Under the pieces are notes generated by a model. The model was not told the origin of the DNA. It worked only from the letters and a program-made list of their open reading frames with translations, and made no database searches. The position numbers were made by a program, and so were the translations under genes. Positions 20,530 through 30,115 of a stretch of DNA of 64,000 nucleotides are shown here, in pieces; positions within the stretch are counted from its first letter, which is position 1, and each line of letters opens with the position of its first letter. Source of the DNA: Ricordea florida (taxonomy: Eukaryota; Cnidaria; Anthozoa; Corallimorpharia; Ricordeidae); the NCBI GenBank assembly GCA_949710005.1, contig OX453287.1, forward strand, positions 11,178,805 through 11,242,804, read 5' to 3'.

Positions 20530-22800
20530 TAACCTCCAGGATACCCACGTTTCACCTTGTTTACCGTCATTTACCCCAAGTTACAAACGTTTCACCCTGT
20601 TTACCCTCATTTACCCCAAGTTGCCCACGTTTTACCCTGTTTATCCTCATTTACCCCAAGTTACCCACGTTTTACCCTCTTTACCCTCATTTACCCCAAG
20701 TTACCCACGTTTTACCCTCTTTACCCTCATTTACCCCAAGTTGCCCACGTTTTACCCTCTTTACCCTCATTTACCCCAGGTTGCCCACGTTTTACCCTCT
20801 TTACCCTCATTTACCCCAAGTTGCCCACGTTTTACCCTCTTTACCCTCATTTACCCCAGGTTGCCCACGTTTTACCCTCTTTACCCTCATTTACCCCAAG
20901 TTACCCACGTTTTACCCTCTTTACCCTCATTTACCCCAAGTTGCCCACGTTTTACCCTCTTTACCCTCATTTACCCCAGGTTGCCCACGTTTTACCCTCT
21001 TTACCCTCATTTACCCCAAGTTGCCCACGTTTTACCCTGTTTATCCTCATTTTCCCCAAGTTGCCCACGTTTTACCCTGCTTACCCTCAGTTACCCCAAG
21101 TGACCCACGTTTTACCCTGTTTACCCTCATTTACCCCAAGTGACCCACGTTTTACCCTGTTTACCCTCATTTACAGGAAGTTACCCACGTTTAACCCTGT
21201 TTACCCTCATTTACCCCAAGTTACCCACGTTTTACCCTGTTTACCCTCATTTACCCCAACTTATCCACGTTTTAGCCTGTTTACCCTCATTTACCCCAAG
21301 TTACCCACGTTTTAGCCTGTTTACCCTCATTTACCCCAAGTTACCCACGTTTTAGCCTGTTTACCCTCATTTACCCCAAGTTACCCACGTTTAACCCTAT
21401 TTACCCTCATTTCCCGCAAGTTACCCAAGTTTTTACCCTGTTTACCTTCATTTTCCCCAAATTACCCACGTTTTACCCTGTTTACCCTCATTTACTACAA
21501 GTTACCCACGTTTTACCCTGTTTACCCTCATTTACCCCAAATTACCCACGTTTTACCCTGTTAACCCTCATTTACTACAAGTTACCCACGTTTTACCCTG
21601 TTTACCCTCATTTACCCCAAATTACCCACGTTTTACCCTGTTAACCCTCATTTACTACAAGTTACCCACGTTTTACCCTGTTTACCCTCATTTACCCCAA
21701 GCTGCCCACGATTTACACTATTTACCCTCATTTACCCCAAGTTACACATGTTTTACCCGGTTTACCCTCACTTATCCCAAGTTACCTACGTTTTACCCTG
21801 TTTACCCTCATTTACCCAAGTTACCCACGTTTAACCCTGTTTACCCTCATTTGCCCCAAGTTACAAACGTTTCACCCTGTTTACCCTCATTTACACCAAG
21901 TTACCCACGTTTTACCCTGTTTACCCCCATTTACCCCCAGTTACACACGTTTAACCCTGTTTAACCTCATTTACCCCAAGTTACCCACGTTTTACCCTGT
22001 TTACCCTCATTTACTACAAGTTACCCACGTTTTACCCTGTTTACCCTCATTTACCCCAAATTACCCACGTTTTACCCTGTTTACCCTCATTTACCCCAAG
22101 CTGCCCACGATTTACACTATTTACCCTCATTTACCCCAAGTTACACATGTTTTACCCGGTTTACCCTCACTTATCCCAAGTTACCTACGTTTTACCCTGT
22201 TTACCCTCATTTACCCAAGTTACCCACGTTTAACCCTGTTTACCCTCATTTGCCCCAAGTTACAAACGTTTCACCCTGTTTACCCTCATTTACACCAAGT
22301 TACCCACGTTTTACCCTGTTTACCTTCATTTACCCCAACTTATCCACGTTTTACCCTGTTTACCCTCATTTACCCCAAGTTACCCACGTTTTACTATGTT
22401 TACCCTCATTTACCCAAGTTACCCACGTTTAACCCTGTTTACCCTCATTTGCCCCAAGTTACAAACGTTTCACCCTGTTTACCCTCATTTGCCCCAAAAT
22501 ACAAACGTTTCATCCTGTTTACCCTCATTTACTTCAAGTTACCCACGTTTTACCCTGTTTACCCTCATTTGCTCCAAGTTACAAACGTTTCACCCTGTTT
22601 ACCCTCATTTACACCAAGTTACCCACGTTTTACCCTGTTTACCCCCATTTACCCCCAGTTACACACGTTTAACCCTGTTTAACCTCATTTACCCCAAGTT
22701 ACCCACGTTTTACCCTGTTTACCCTCATTTACTACAAGTTACCCACGTTTTACCCTGTTTACCCTCATTTACTCCAAGTTACCTATGTCTCTCCCTGTTA
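20530..22800. repeat. 40-bp minisatellite, about 56 units
   Basis: The unit is roughly TTTACCCTCATTTACCCCAA plus GTTRCCCACGTTTTACCCTS. Units from 20700 to 21060 are almost uniform. Later units vary, and blocks around 21700-22025 are duplicated at 22090-22290 and again in part at 22410-22760, giving a higher-order structure. Because 40 is not a multiple of 3, the long open frames in all three forward frames encode the same 40-residue period and are artefacts of a stop-free unit. Confidence 0.95.
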
Positions 22801-23689
22801 ACAGGCCAGGTACTAATAGCGCTTTTAAGAACTAATCGCCTGGAGGACATAAACAAAGAAAACGGCCAAAACTTGTTGTCATTTTCTTTGTTTGTGTGTC
22901 GGCGTATTGGGTGTGAAGACCTAAACGACAGGATGAATGGGCTACTGCAGCGGCGGGGGGGGGGGGGGGGTGGTTTTGGAAGGGGGAGGAAGTTGGAAAT
23001 TGATTTCGCGCTTTTTCAAACTTCATTGCTACTATCCTCCTTGTTCAAAGTGTGCACTGTTTCCGAGTGTTTTCTTCAGTTTATATACCATAGTACTCTA
23101 CTTTAGAAAGGGACAACAAAATTGTCGTAGTGTAAACGCCCTCATCCAGTCAATCGGCGACGGCAAAGAAATGGACAAAAGCGTGTGGCATGTGCATAGC
23201 CGTTTTTTTGCTTATTGTTGTTTTGTTTTCTTTTGCCTTCGCGGTTTCTTAATGGGACGCAAAACGAATCATAGTGCTATAAGTGATAAACTTTTTCTCA
23301 AAAAAAGACGATCATAATTGGGTTGAACGCGATATCCAGAATGCAATCATGTAGCATCGACATATCTCACGTTATCGCATTGTTAAGTGGCTATTGTAAA
23401 AACATATGACAAACGCACTTATGGCAATCACTTTTTATTGATCAGTTTTCAAATAAAAAATACATGGTGGCGATGAATCTCTTTATTTCGAAACAGGGAA
23501 CTTGAAAATAAAACAGTATGCTTGTTTTCAAACACCAAAAGTAAGAAATGTACTAAAATTTAAGCAATTAATCCAAGGATAATGCCTCAGGGACAAGGCG
23601 ATGACAAAGCGCGTACCCATTTTATGCTCTTTTTTCACATTTCAAACTAACCTCTTTCAAAAGAATGGAAAGGTGCAAGTATGATAGAA
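22801..23689. other. Unannotated intergenic stretch
   Basis: Contains a poly-G run at about 22954-22970 and no coding region with recognisable similarity. Nothing else supported. Confidence 0.4.
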
Positions 23690-24250
23690 TGGGTAATTGT
23701 CAACAAACCCCGATCGACATCGACAGAAGCTTTGTTACCTGGACGGATAAAAAAAATCATTTGATGATATAAGCAGCATTTAATATATGCAAAAAATAAG
23801 GGATAAACTGAAAATCAACATACCTTGACCACTACAGGCGTTCACAGTAGCTTTGATGGTTGGAGGGATAAAAATATATAATTTGATGAAATGAGCAATT
23901 TTCAGTTACATTATGTAAAAAATTTGAGGATAAAGAAAAAAAGTAACAGTAACAAACGCTGGGATGAACTAAAAGTCAACATAGCCTGATCACCGCTTGG
24001 ATTGAGAGTAGATGTGTTGCCTGGACAGATAAGAAAAGAAAAAAAAAATCATTAGATGAAACAAGCTATTTTCAAATTATGCAAAGATTAAGGGATCAAC
24101 AAAAAATTAGCATCATTAAAAATTAACCGTGGGAGGAACTGAAAATCAACATACTCTGATCACTGCTGGGGTTGACAGTAGTTTTTTGCCCGGACAAAAC
24201 AAATCATGACATGAAATTTGATTCAGCAATTTTTTCACTGCTGGAATTTG
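23690..24250. repeat. Diverged tandem satellite, roughly 130-180 bp units
   Basis: Four to five degraded units each contain, in order, a CAACATACTCTGATCACTGC-like block, a GTAGCTTTGTTRCCTGGAC-like block, AAAATCATTTGATGA, an AGCAATTTTCA block and AAGGGAT. Starts lie near 23700, 23830, 23970 and 24140, and a further piece near 24650 lies beyond a SINE insertion. Confidence 0.6.
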
Positions 24251-24261
24251 CAGTAGCTTTG

Positions 24262-24546
24262 TTACATGTAAATGTAATGTAATGTTATTTATTTACCCTT
24301 CACGTACACAGAAGAGTTAAGAGCTTGTTAAGACGTGTACATGCATCGAAGAACCAATTGGAATTTGGAGTGTTGTCTGTTGTGGAGGGAGGAAAACCGG
24401 AGAGCCTGTAGAAAAAACCCTTGGAGAAGGAAAGAGAACCAACAACAAACTGAACCCACATAAAATGACACTGGACTGGAATCAAACACGGGCCACATTG
24501 GTGGGAGGCGATATCACTCTCACCACTGTGCCACAACTGCTCCCCA
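24262..24546 (-). mobile_element. tRNA-derived SINE
   Basis: Read on the minus strand it starts GGGGAGCAGTTGTGGCACAG, has an A-box-like TGGCACAGTGGTGAGAG and a B-box-like GTTTGATTCC about 40 nt later. It ends with an AAATAAATAACATTACATT tail. This is the internal RNA polymerase III promoter layout of a tRNA-derived SINE. It interrupts the degenerate satellite, whose units lie on both sides. Confidence 0.75.
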
Positions 24547-24704
24547 TATGCTGTTAAAAAAGATCATTACTTGAAATAAGCAATTTTCAATCTAATCCAC
24601 ACAAATTCCAGGGTTTAACTAAAAAATATGCGCAAAAATAAACAAACATTTATAGGAGGAAAAGAAAATCTACTCACTCTGATCACTGCTGGTACTGTAG
24701 AATA

Positions 24705-24751
24705 CTAGAAATACGACTCCCGCAAAACCTTGCGAAGCTAGTTGTTAAAGG
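24705..24751 (-). mobile_element. Repeat copy 5, right-end part (interrupted by LINE)
   Basis: CTAGAAATACGACTCCCGC and the following hairpin match the right end of copies 1, 2 and 4 in inverse orientation. The rest of this copy resumes at 28270 on the far side of the LINE insertion. Confidence 0.75.
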
Positions 24752-27700
24752 ACTCCTAATGGTACAAGCATGGTCCGACCTGTTTGGTTTTACCAACAGA
24801 TTTAACTGTCCACATGGATGTCGAGCTTAATCCTGGTCCCTTACAGAAGAAACCAATTTATTTGTTGACCTGTCTACCTATGATTTCTGTGATATCTGGC
24901 ATGGTCTCGCATACAAGTGATAAACTGTTGTCCACGAATTATGTTGACACCCGCCATGTTGGATTTTGTTACTACTCGGATGTTTACCATCGACTTTCTT
25001 ATTGGCCTTGTTCATTGCCGTTATCGTCGACCTACAGGAGGTGCCGCGCTGGCCGCCGAGTTAAAGAAAGGAGAGCTAGAAACATTCACAGAATTGAATC
25101 CCTGGTTTCTTGTCCACGCGTTAGCCGAGGAAGCGATAATTTGCATAAAGGATCTATTTCAAATAACCTCTGCGTCGTTACACCTGCGAATATAAACAAT
25201 CACTTATATTCTAACGTTACTTCGACTAACTCCTCTCTTCATACAAATTTGTTCGCCAATCCACGTTCAACTTTCCTAAACTTTGCGGTCTTCAATTCTA
25301 GATCCGTTAGAAACAAGATCGAGAGCATTATTGACTACGTCGTAGAAAATGACATTGGCCTTTGCACCGTTACCGAGACCTGGTTAAATGACGCTGATTC
25401 CGTCAGTATTGCTCTGTTATCTGTGGCTGGTTATTTCTTCAAGAATTTTTCTCGAAAATCGCAAAACCGTGGTGGTGGAACTGGGATTCTGTTTCGAGAC
25501 TCAGTCAACGTTTCATTAGTCGATGGGAAGGAAAACAAGTCTTTCGAATATTCGGAGTGGATTGTTAAAGTGCATGATCGCTCAATGAGACATATAATAG
25601 TGTATCGACCTCCATATTCTTCGTTACATCCGGTTTCTGCCTCTGTTTTCTTTGATGAATTCTCTCAATTTTTAGAGAATGTTTTTATGTGCCCCGAGGT
25701 TCTTGTTATCTCTGGAGACTTCAACTTTCATTTAGATGACCTCCGTGACAATGACACCAAGAAATTTATGGATTTACTGGAAACGTTCAGTCTTTCGCAA
25801 CACGTATCCGGCCCAACCCATCTATCGGGTCATACCTTGGATCTAATTATTACTCGTTCGTCGGATGATGTTGTTCTTGCTTCTCCTAAAGCCACTTTTC
25901 CCATCTCTGATCACTTTATTATTCAGTGCCCTATTGGTTTCCTGCGACCAGCTTTATCGTGCAAAGAATTGACTTTTCGTAAACTCAAAAATATTGATAT
26001 TGCCGAATTCTCAGCTGATATTGCCTCTTCTATGCTTTGTGCAAGCGTACACTGGGACAACATTGATGCACTCTCCGACTGCTTTAACACTACCCTTAAT
26101 GACATTTTGGACAAGCATGCCCCGCTTAAGACAAGGATTATAAAAAATCGTCCAAAGCTTGCGTGGTTTAATGATGACATTAAACAACTCAAGCGTAAAC
26201 GTCGTCGCCTTGAAAAGAAAGCCTTGAAAACTGACCTCCCTGGAGACTGGAATAAGTACCATAGAGTTCGTAATCAGTACTCTGCATCTCTTAAATCTGC
26301 ACGTGTGAATTATTACTCTAACCTAATTGATCAGTGTGCGGGTGACTCTCGTAAGCTATTTCGTGTGGTTAATTCTTTGTCCAGGGAACCACTTGAGATG
26401 GCTCTTCCAGAGCACGATGATCCCACTAAGCTTGCAAACGAATTTGGCACCTTTTTCCTCAAAAAAATTGAAACCATAAAGGAAAATCTTGACAAGTTTC
26501 AAGTTCAAGTGCCTCGACTTGTTCCTGTCACTCCGAAGGAGAATCTGGAGAATTTTTCTTCGTTATCCATAGGAGAAGTGTGTAAGATTGTTCGGGAATC
26601 TTCTAATGCCTCTTGTCGGTTGGATCCTCTTCCTACATGGCTAGTGAAGTCCTGTCTTGATGTATTAGCGCCCTCTATCACTGAGATGGTTAATCTCTCT
26701 CTTCTCAATGGTTCCGTTCCAGAAAATTGGAGAACCGCTGTTGTCATCCCTCTATTGAAAAAACCTGGACTTGACTTGGTCTACAAAAATTTCCGCCCAG
26801 TCAGTAATCTTCCATTCATTTCCAAGGTAGTGGAAAAGGCTGCACTTCAACAACTTCTCGTCCACTGTGAGAAAAATGCCCCTCTTCCTAAATTCCAGTC
26901 CGGCTTTCGTAAGTATCACTCGACAGAGACTGCTTTATTGAAGGTTCAAAACGACATCTTAATGAGTATGGATAATAAGCAAGTGACACTTCTCGTACTT
27001 TTGGACCTAAGTGCTGCTTTTGATACCATTGAACATTGCATTCTTCTCAATATTTTACAAAAGGATTTTGGAGTCGTCGGAACTGCTTTAAATTGGTTCG
27101 ACTCATTTCTGTCTGGTCGCAAACAACGTATACTTGTTGGTGATAAGACTTCTGACGACTTCAATCTGAACTGTGGAGTCCCCCAGGGCAGTTGTATGGG
27201 CCCTATTTTATTTACTCTTTACGTCTCCCGTCTCTTTAATATTATTTCACAGCACCTCCCTTCCGTCCATGGCTATGCTGACGACACCCAGATTTACCTT
27301 TCCTTCCGACCTTGTTCTATCCATTCGGAATTTAACGATGTCTCTGTCATTGAAAAGTGCATCGCTGATGTCCGCTCTTGGTTTATTGGTAATCGTCTAA
27401 TGATCAATGACGCGAAAACTGAATTTCTAATTATTGGTACCCGTCAACAACTTGAAAAAACATCTATTGATTCTATTATCATTGGCGACACTGTCATTAA
27501 ACCGTTAGAAAGCGTCCGGAACCTTGGGGCCTGGTTCGATGCTCATATGCGAATGAATGTTCACATTGGCAAGATTTGTAGCAAGGCTTTTCGTGGACTA
27601 TACAACATAAGACAGATCAGAAAATTCCTTAACGCGCAATCCACAAAGACACTGATCCACGCCTTTGTATCTTCGCACCTTGATTACTGCAATGCACTTC

Positions 27701-28269
27701 TATTTGGTCTACCTAAATACCAGCTTGATCGTTTACAGAAAGTTCAGAATGCCGCGGCTAGAGTGATTTTTCGGATTGCGAAATTTGATCATATCACACC
27801 CGCTCTTATCGACTTACATTGGCTTCCAGTATCGTTTAGAGTTCAGTTTAAATTGCTTCTTCTTGTTTACAAGGCACTACACAACCAAAGTCCTTCCTAC
27901 ATAAAAGATCTTTTATCCCTGAAACCAGCTGTTAATTACGCTCTTCGTTCGTCTGCAAAATCTCTTCTGGTCGTTCCAAAAATCAACTGCTCTACACTTG
28001 GGGATCGGGCCTTTGCTCATGCTGCACCTGTTTTATGGAACTCGCTGCCATTAACTATAAGAACAAGTAGCAGCCTCGCCATTTTTAAAAAGCAACTGAA
28101 AACATTTCTTTTTAAGAAAGCTTTTGATTTGTTGGAATAGTTTTAAAGTTTAGCATAGTTGTTGAAATAGTTTTAAAGTTTAGTGATTTCTATTTATTTA
28201 TTTATTTTAACTTAATGTAAAGCGCTTTTGAATATTTTTGTATAGTTCTAGCGCTATACAAGTCTATTA
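24752..28269 (+). mobile_element. CR1/L2-type non-LTR retrotransposon (LINE), nearly intact
   Basis: Contains one long ORF with endonuclease and reverse transcriptase, then a short 3' UTR ending in a GCGCTATACAAG sequence and (ATT)n, the usual end of L2/CR1 LINEs. It is inserted into repeat copy 5 between 24751 and 28270. The 5' boundary falls just upstream of a 2A-like motif, so the element is probably 5'-truncated. Confidence 0.85.
24760..28140 (+). CDS. LINE ORF: APE-type endonuclease and reverse transcriptase
   Basis: Over 1100 codons without a stop. The N-terminus has DVELNPGP, a 2A-type ribosome-skipping motif. The endonuclease domain shows NSRSVRNKIESI, a TETWLND catalytic segment, ISGDFNFH and SDHF. 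The RT domain shows NFRPVSNLPFISKVVEK, FQSGFRKYHSTETAL, LLDLSAAFDTI (motif A), NCGVPQGSCMGPILF (motif B) and YADDTQIY (catalytic motif C). No ATG lies upstream of the 2A motif in this frame except the Met immediately before DVELNPGP, so the true start may be lost. The frame is intact, which suggests recent insertion. Confidence 0.9.
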   Translation, partial: WYKHGPTCLVLPTDLTVHMDVELNPGPLQKKPIYLLTCLPMISVISGMVSHTSDKLLSTNYVDTRHVGFCYYSDVYHRLSYWPCSLPLSSTYRRCRAGRRVKERRARNIHRIESLVSCPRVSRGSDNLHKGSISNNLCVVTPANINNHLYSNVTSTNSSLHTNLFANPRSTFLNFAVFNSRSVRNKIESIIDYVVENDIGLCTVTETWLNDADSVSIALLSVAGYFFKNFSRKSQNRGGGTGILFRDSVNVSLVDGKENKSFEYSEWIVKVHDRSMRHIIVYRPPYSSLHPVSASVFFDEFSQFLENVFMCPEVLVISGDFNFHLDDLRDNDTKKFMDLLETFSLSQHVSGPTHLSGHTLDLIITRSSDDVVLASPKATFPISDHFIIQCPIGFLRPALSCKELTFRKLKNIDIAEFSADIASSMLCASVHWDNIDALSDCFNTTLNDILDKHAPLKTRIIKNRPKLAWFNDDIKQLKRKRRRLEKKALKTDLPGDWNKYHRVRNQYSASLKSARVNYYSNLIDQCAGDSRKLFRVVNSLSREPLEMALPEHDDPTKLANEFGTFFLKKIETIKENLDKFQVQVPRLVPVTPKENLENFSSLSIGEVCKIVRESSNASCRLDPLPTWLVKSCLDVLAPSITEMVNLSLLNGSVPENWRTAVVIPLLKKPGLDLVYKNFRPVSNLPFISKVVEKAALQQLLVHCEKNAPLPKFQSGFRKYHSTETALLKVQNDILMSMDNKQVTLLVLLDLSAAFDTIEHCILLNILQKDFGVVGTALNWFDSFLSGRKQRILVGDKTSDDFNLNCGVPQGSCMGPILFTLYVSRLFNIISQHLPSVHGYADDTQIYLSFRPCSIHSEFNDVSVIEKCIADVRSWFIGNRLMINDAKTEFLIIGTRQQLEKTSIDSIIIGDTVIKPLESVRNLGAWFDAHMRMNVHIGKICSKAFRGLYNIRQIRKFLNAQSTKTLIHAFVSSHLDYCNALLFGLPKYQLDRLQKVQNAAARVIFRIAKFDHITPALIDLHWLPVSFRVQFKLLLLVYKALHNQSPSYIKDLLSLKPAVNYALRSSAKSLLVVPKINCSTLGDRAFAHAAPVLWNSLPLTIRTSSSLAIFKKQLKTFLFKKAFDLLE

Positions 28270-28515
28270 TTATTATTAATGGTTTTTCCTGTGAGGTATC
28301 AAACCCCAATTTATGTATTTTCTTATTATTATATTATTTTTACTTTTTGTACTTTCTCATTTTTTGCAATTATCATGATTATTATTATTGTATTATTATC
28401 ATTATCATTTTTAATATTATTACTGGTATTGATATTATTATTAGTATTGTTATTTTTTATGTTTAACATAATATACTGTTATGGGGTGGGGGTGTATATA
28501 TCTCCTAATCTGGGT
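28270..28515 (-). mobile_element. Repeat copy 5, remainder
   Basis: Inverse match to the 7380-7590 region of copy 1, including (ATT)n tracts and CATAATATACTGTTATGGGG. Similarity stops near 28515; the rest of the repeat is absent. Confidence 0.75.
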
Positions 28516-28800
28516 AGTAGTTGGAAAAGGCCGGTTCTGGGCCAATTTGATTTTTGTTGGGTGTGGTCGATTTTGATGTTACGATTTTTTTGCGAATTCG
28601 TGGTTTTGGGTGTGGTCGATTTTGTCAGATGGGTGTGGCCAAAAAAGTTTGTGCATAATTAATTGGGTCGAGTCGATTTTGACTTGTTTGATTTTTTGAT
28701 CGACGTCGAGTGTCGATTTTTTCGTTTGGATCGTCGATGTCCTTTGGGGGGTGGGGTGGGGGCCGAATTGTTAAAGTGGGATTTTAGGTCGAGGGTTGTA
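28516..28800. repeat. GTCGATTTTG short interspersed direct repeats
   Basis: GGTGTGGTCGATTTTG occurs twice (28555-28575 and 28610-28627) and TCGATTTT-type cores recur at 28676 and 28712. Upstream of a Polinton-type gene, this could be a worn terminal region, but no inverted partner is visible. Confidence 0.5.
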
Positions 28801-28822
28801 CCGATTGGCATACGCAAACGAA

Positions 28823-29371
28823 ATGGCGAACATGGATGATATGAGAATGCCAACGTTATTTAGCTTTCTCTATGACAACGTGGACTGTTTAGGAGTTTAT
28901 GATTTTCTGGAAGAGTACAAATCAAGAATATTATATAGAGTGTCTAGTTTCAACCCATGGTTGGTTGAGAAGGTTCGTCTTGTTTTTACCATGGCTTATT
29001 TTCCCATTGACGACAACGAGATAGTATTTGAATATTCGAAAGACTTTGACAAGTTGTGTGTCAAGGACATCGCTGAGGACGTATGTAAGGGCGCTGAAGA
29101 TTTAGCTCTGTTTGGGATGGTGGATTCTGATCTCGAACGGCCATATTCGGTCGACGATCTTATTATCGGAGATCTTCAAGTTAACGTGTACATAAGCTTC
29201 AAAGAGGAGTTGTTGCATGAGGTTTGGAAGGGCGAACAATGGCGTATTTTCCGAAATGAAATTTGGGGAGAACTAATGTTCGTAGCATGGCATCCAAGTA
29301 GGTTTGTATATTGGTGTCTTGATGTGGAAGAGTTTCAAGAGTTGAAGGAGCGTTGGGGGACTCATTGGTAA
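28823..29371 (+). CDS. WxPSRFxxWCxD-motif protein, 182 residues (element remnant)
   Basis: The ATG in MANMDDMRMPTLF is the first in frame. The C-terminal motif VAWHPSRFVYWCLDVEE followed by LKERWG matches the product of 49501-49881 (VAWEPSRFLDWCVDIEE). A diverged version is readable after the stop of the gene at 43992-44432. Tryptophan-rich motifs of this type end many small proteins of large DNA viruses and Polintons (established pattern; function unknown). A 27-bp inverted repeat identical to that after the element C gene follows its stop. Confidence 0.65.
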   Translation: MANMDDMRMPTLFSFLYDNVDCLGVYDFLEEYKSRILYRVSSFNPWLVEKVRLVFTMAYFPIDDNEIVFEYSKDFDKLCVKDIAEDVCKGAEDLALFGMVDSDLERPYSVDDLIIGDLQVNVYISFKEELLHEVWKGEQWRIFRNEIWGELMFVAWHPSRFVYWCLDVEEFQELKERWGTHW

Positions 29372-29384
29372 TCATGCATGATAT

Positions 29385-29411
29385 TTTTGTAACATGGATC
29401 GTGTTACAAAA
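29385..29411 (+). terminator. 27-bp inverted repeat downstream of WxPSRF gene, copy 1
   Basis: TTTTGTAAC, a 9-nt loop and GTTACAAAA form a perfect 9-bp stem 14 nt after the gene stop. An identical 27 bases lie after the homologous gene at 49893-49919, while nearby sequence differs. A 3'-end or termination signal is likely. Confidence 0.6.
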
Positions 29412-29463
29412 GTGTAAATGGGGTTTGGGGCTGGGAGTGAGTGGTATGCGATTTCAGAGCAAA

Positions 29464-29595
29464 ATGAAACCAAGGAAGTTTAAGAAGTTGAATTGTGTTA
29501 AGCTGAGGCTTATAAACAAAGAACAGTTGAATACTAAGGATTTCATTGAAAGTAATAAGGTTGAAATTTTATCTTTAATCAAAAAGTATGACTAG
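29464..29595 (+). CDS. Small basic ORF cut by repeat copy 4
   Basis: 43 codons starting MKPRKFKKLNCVKLRLINK. The stop codon is supplied by the CTAG end of repeat copy 4, so the natural C-terminus is lost. Not recognised; it may be the next gene of the element remnant. Confidence 0.3.
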   Translation: MKPRKFKKLNCVKLRLINKEQLNTKDFIESNKVEILSLIKKYD

Positions 29596-29794
29596 AAATA
29601 CGACTCCCGCAAAAACCTAGCGAAGCTAGTTTTTGAAGAAGTCACAATGCTTTCATATTTTATTCTTTATTTTCTTTTATATTTTATATTTTATTTTTTA
29701 TATCAGCGTAATCCCCATTATTTTATTTCTTATGCTGTGTTTGGTACACAATTAGTGACACCTGGTGCAAATTACATGATCAGTATACCGCTCA
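29592..29794 (-). mobile_element. Repeat copy 4, right-end part
   Basis: Starts CTAGAAATACGACTCCCGC and matches the inverse of 10717-10917. It is cut at 29794/29795 by insertion of element B, and the remainder starts at 45229. Confidence 0.9.
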
Positions 29795-30115
29795 AGAGAT
29801 AGGGAACTGCCGATATTAGGACAAAATATAGATAAAATCATAATTTAAAAATATATATAAATATTAAATCATAATTTAAAAATATAGATAAAATCATAAT
29901 TTAAAAAGATATATAAATATTAAATCATAATTTAAAAATATATTTAAATATAAAAAATAATAATTTAAAATAAAAAATGTTGAAATTCTTAAAAAGATTT
30001 ATTCAAAGTTCTCCACCATAAAATTTATACAAAGATTTTATCAAGATATTTTTAAAATGAAAATGAATTATTTAATTGAGATTTAAAAGAAAAAGTAATG
30101 AAATATAAAATGGAA
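29795..30115 (+). repeat. Left terminal inverted repeat of element B
   Basis: Matches the inverse of 44908-45228. It contains four tandem-like AATCATAATTTAAAAATATA subrepeats, a TTTAAAAG box and the first six codons of POLB. Confidence 0.95.

Noticed and set aside
20530..22800. CRISPR-like or telomere-like array
   Set aside because: There are no unique spacers between repeats, and the unit is a 40-bp minisatellite, not a simple TTAGGG-type telomere repeat. The setting is eukaryotic.
20436..23106. Long Pro/Phe/Leu-rich repetitive proteins in three frames
   Set aside because: All derive from the stop-free 40-bp minisatellite; each frame gives the same periodic peptide.
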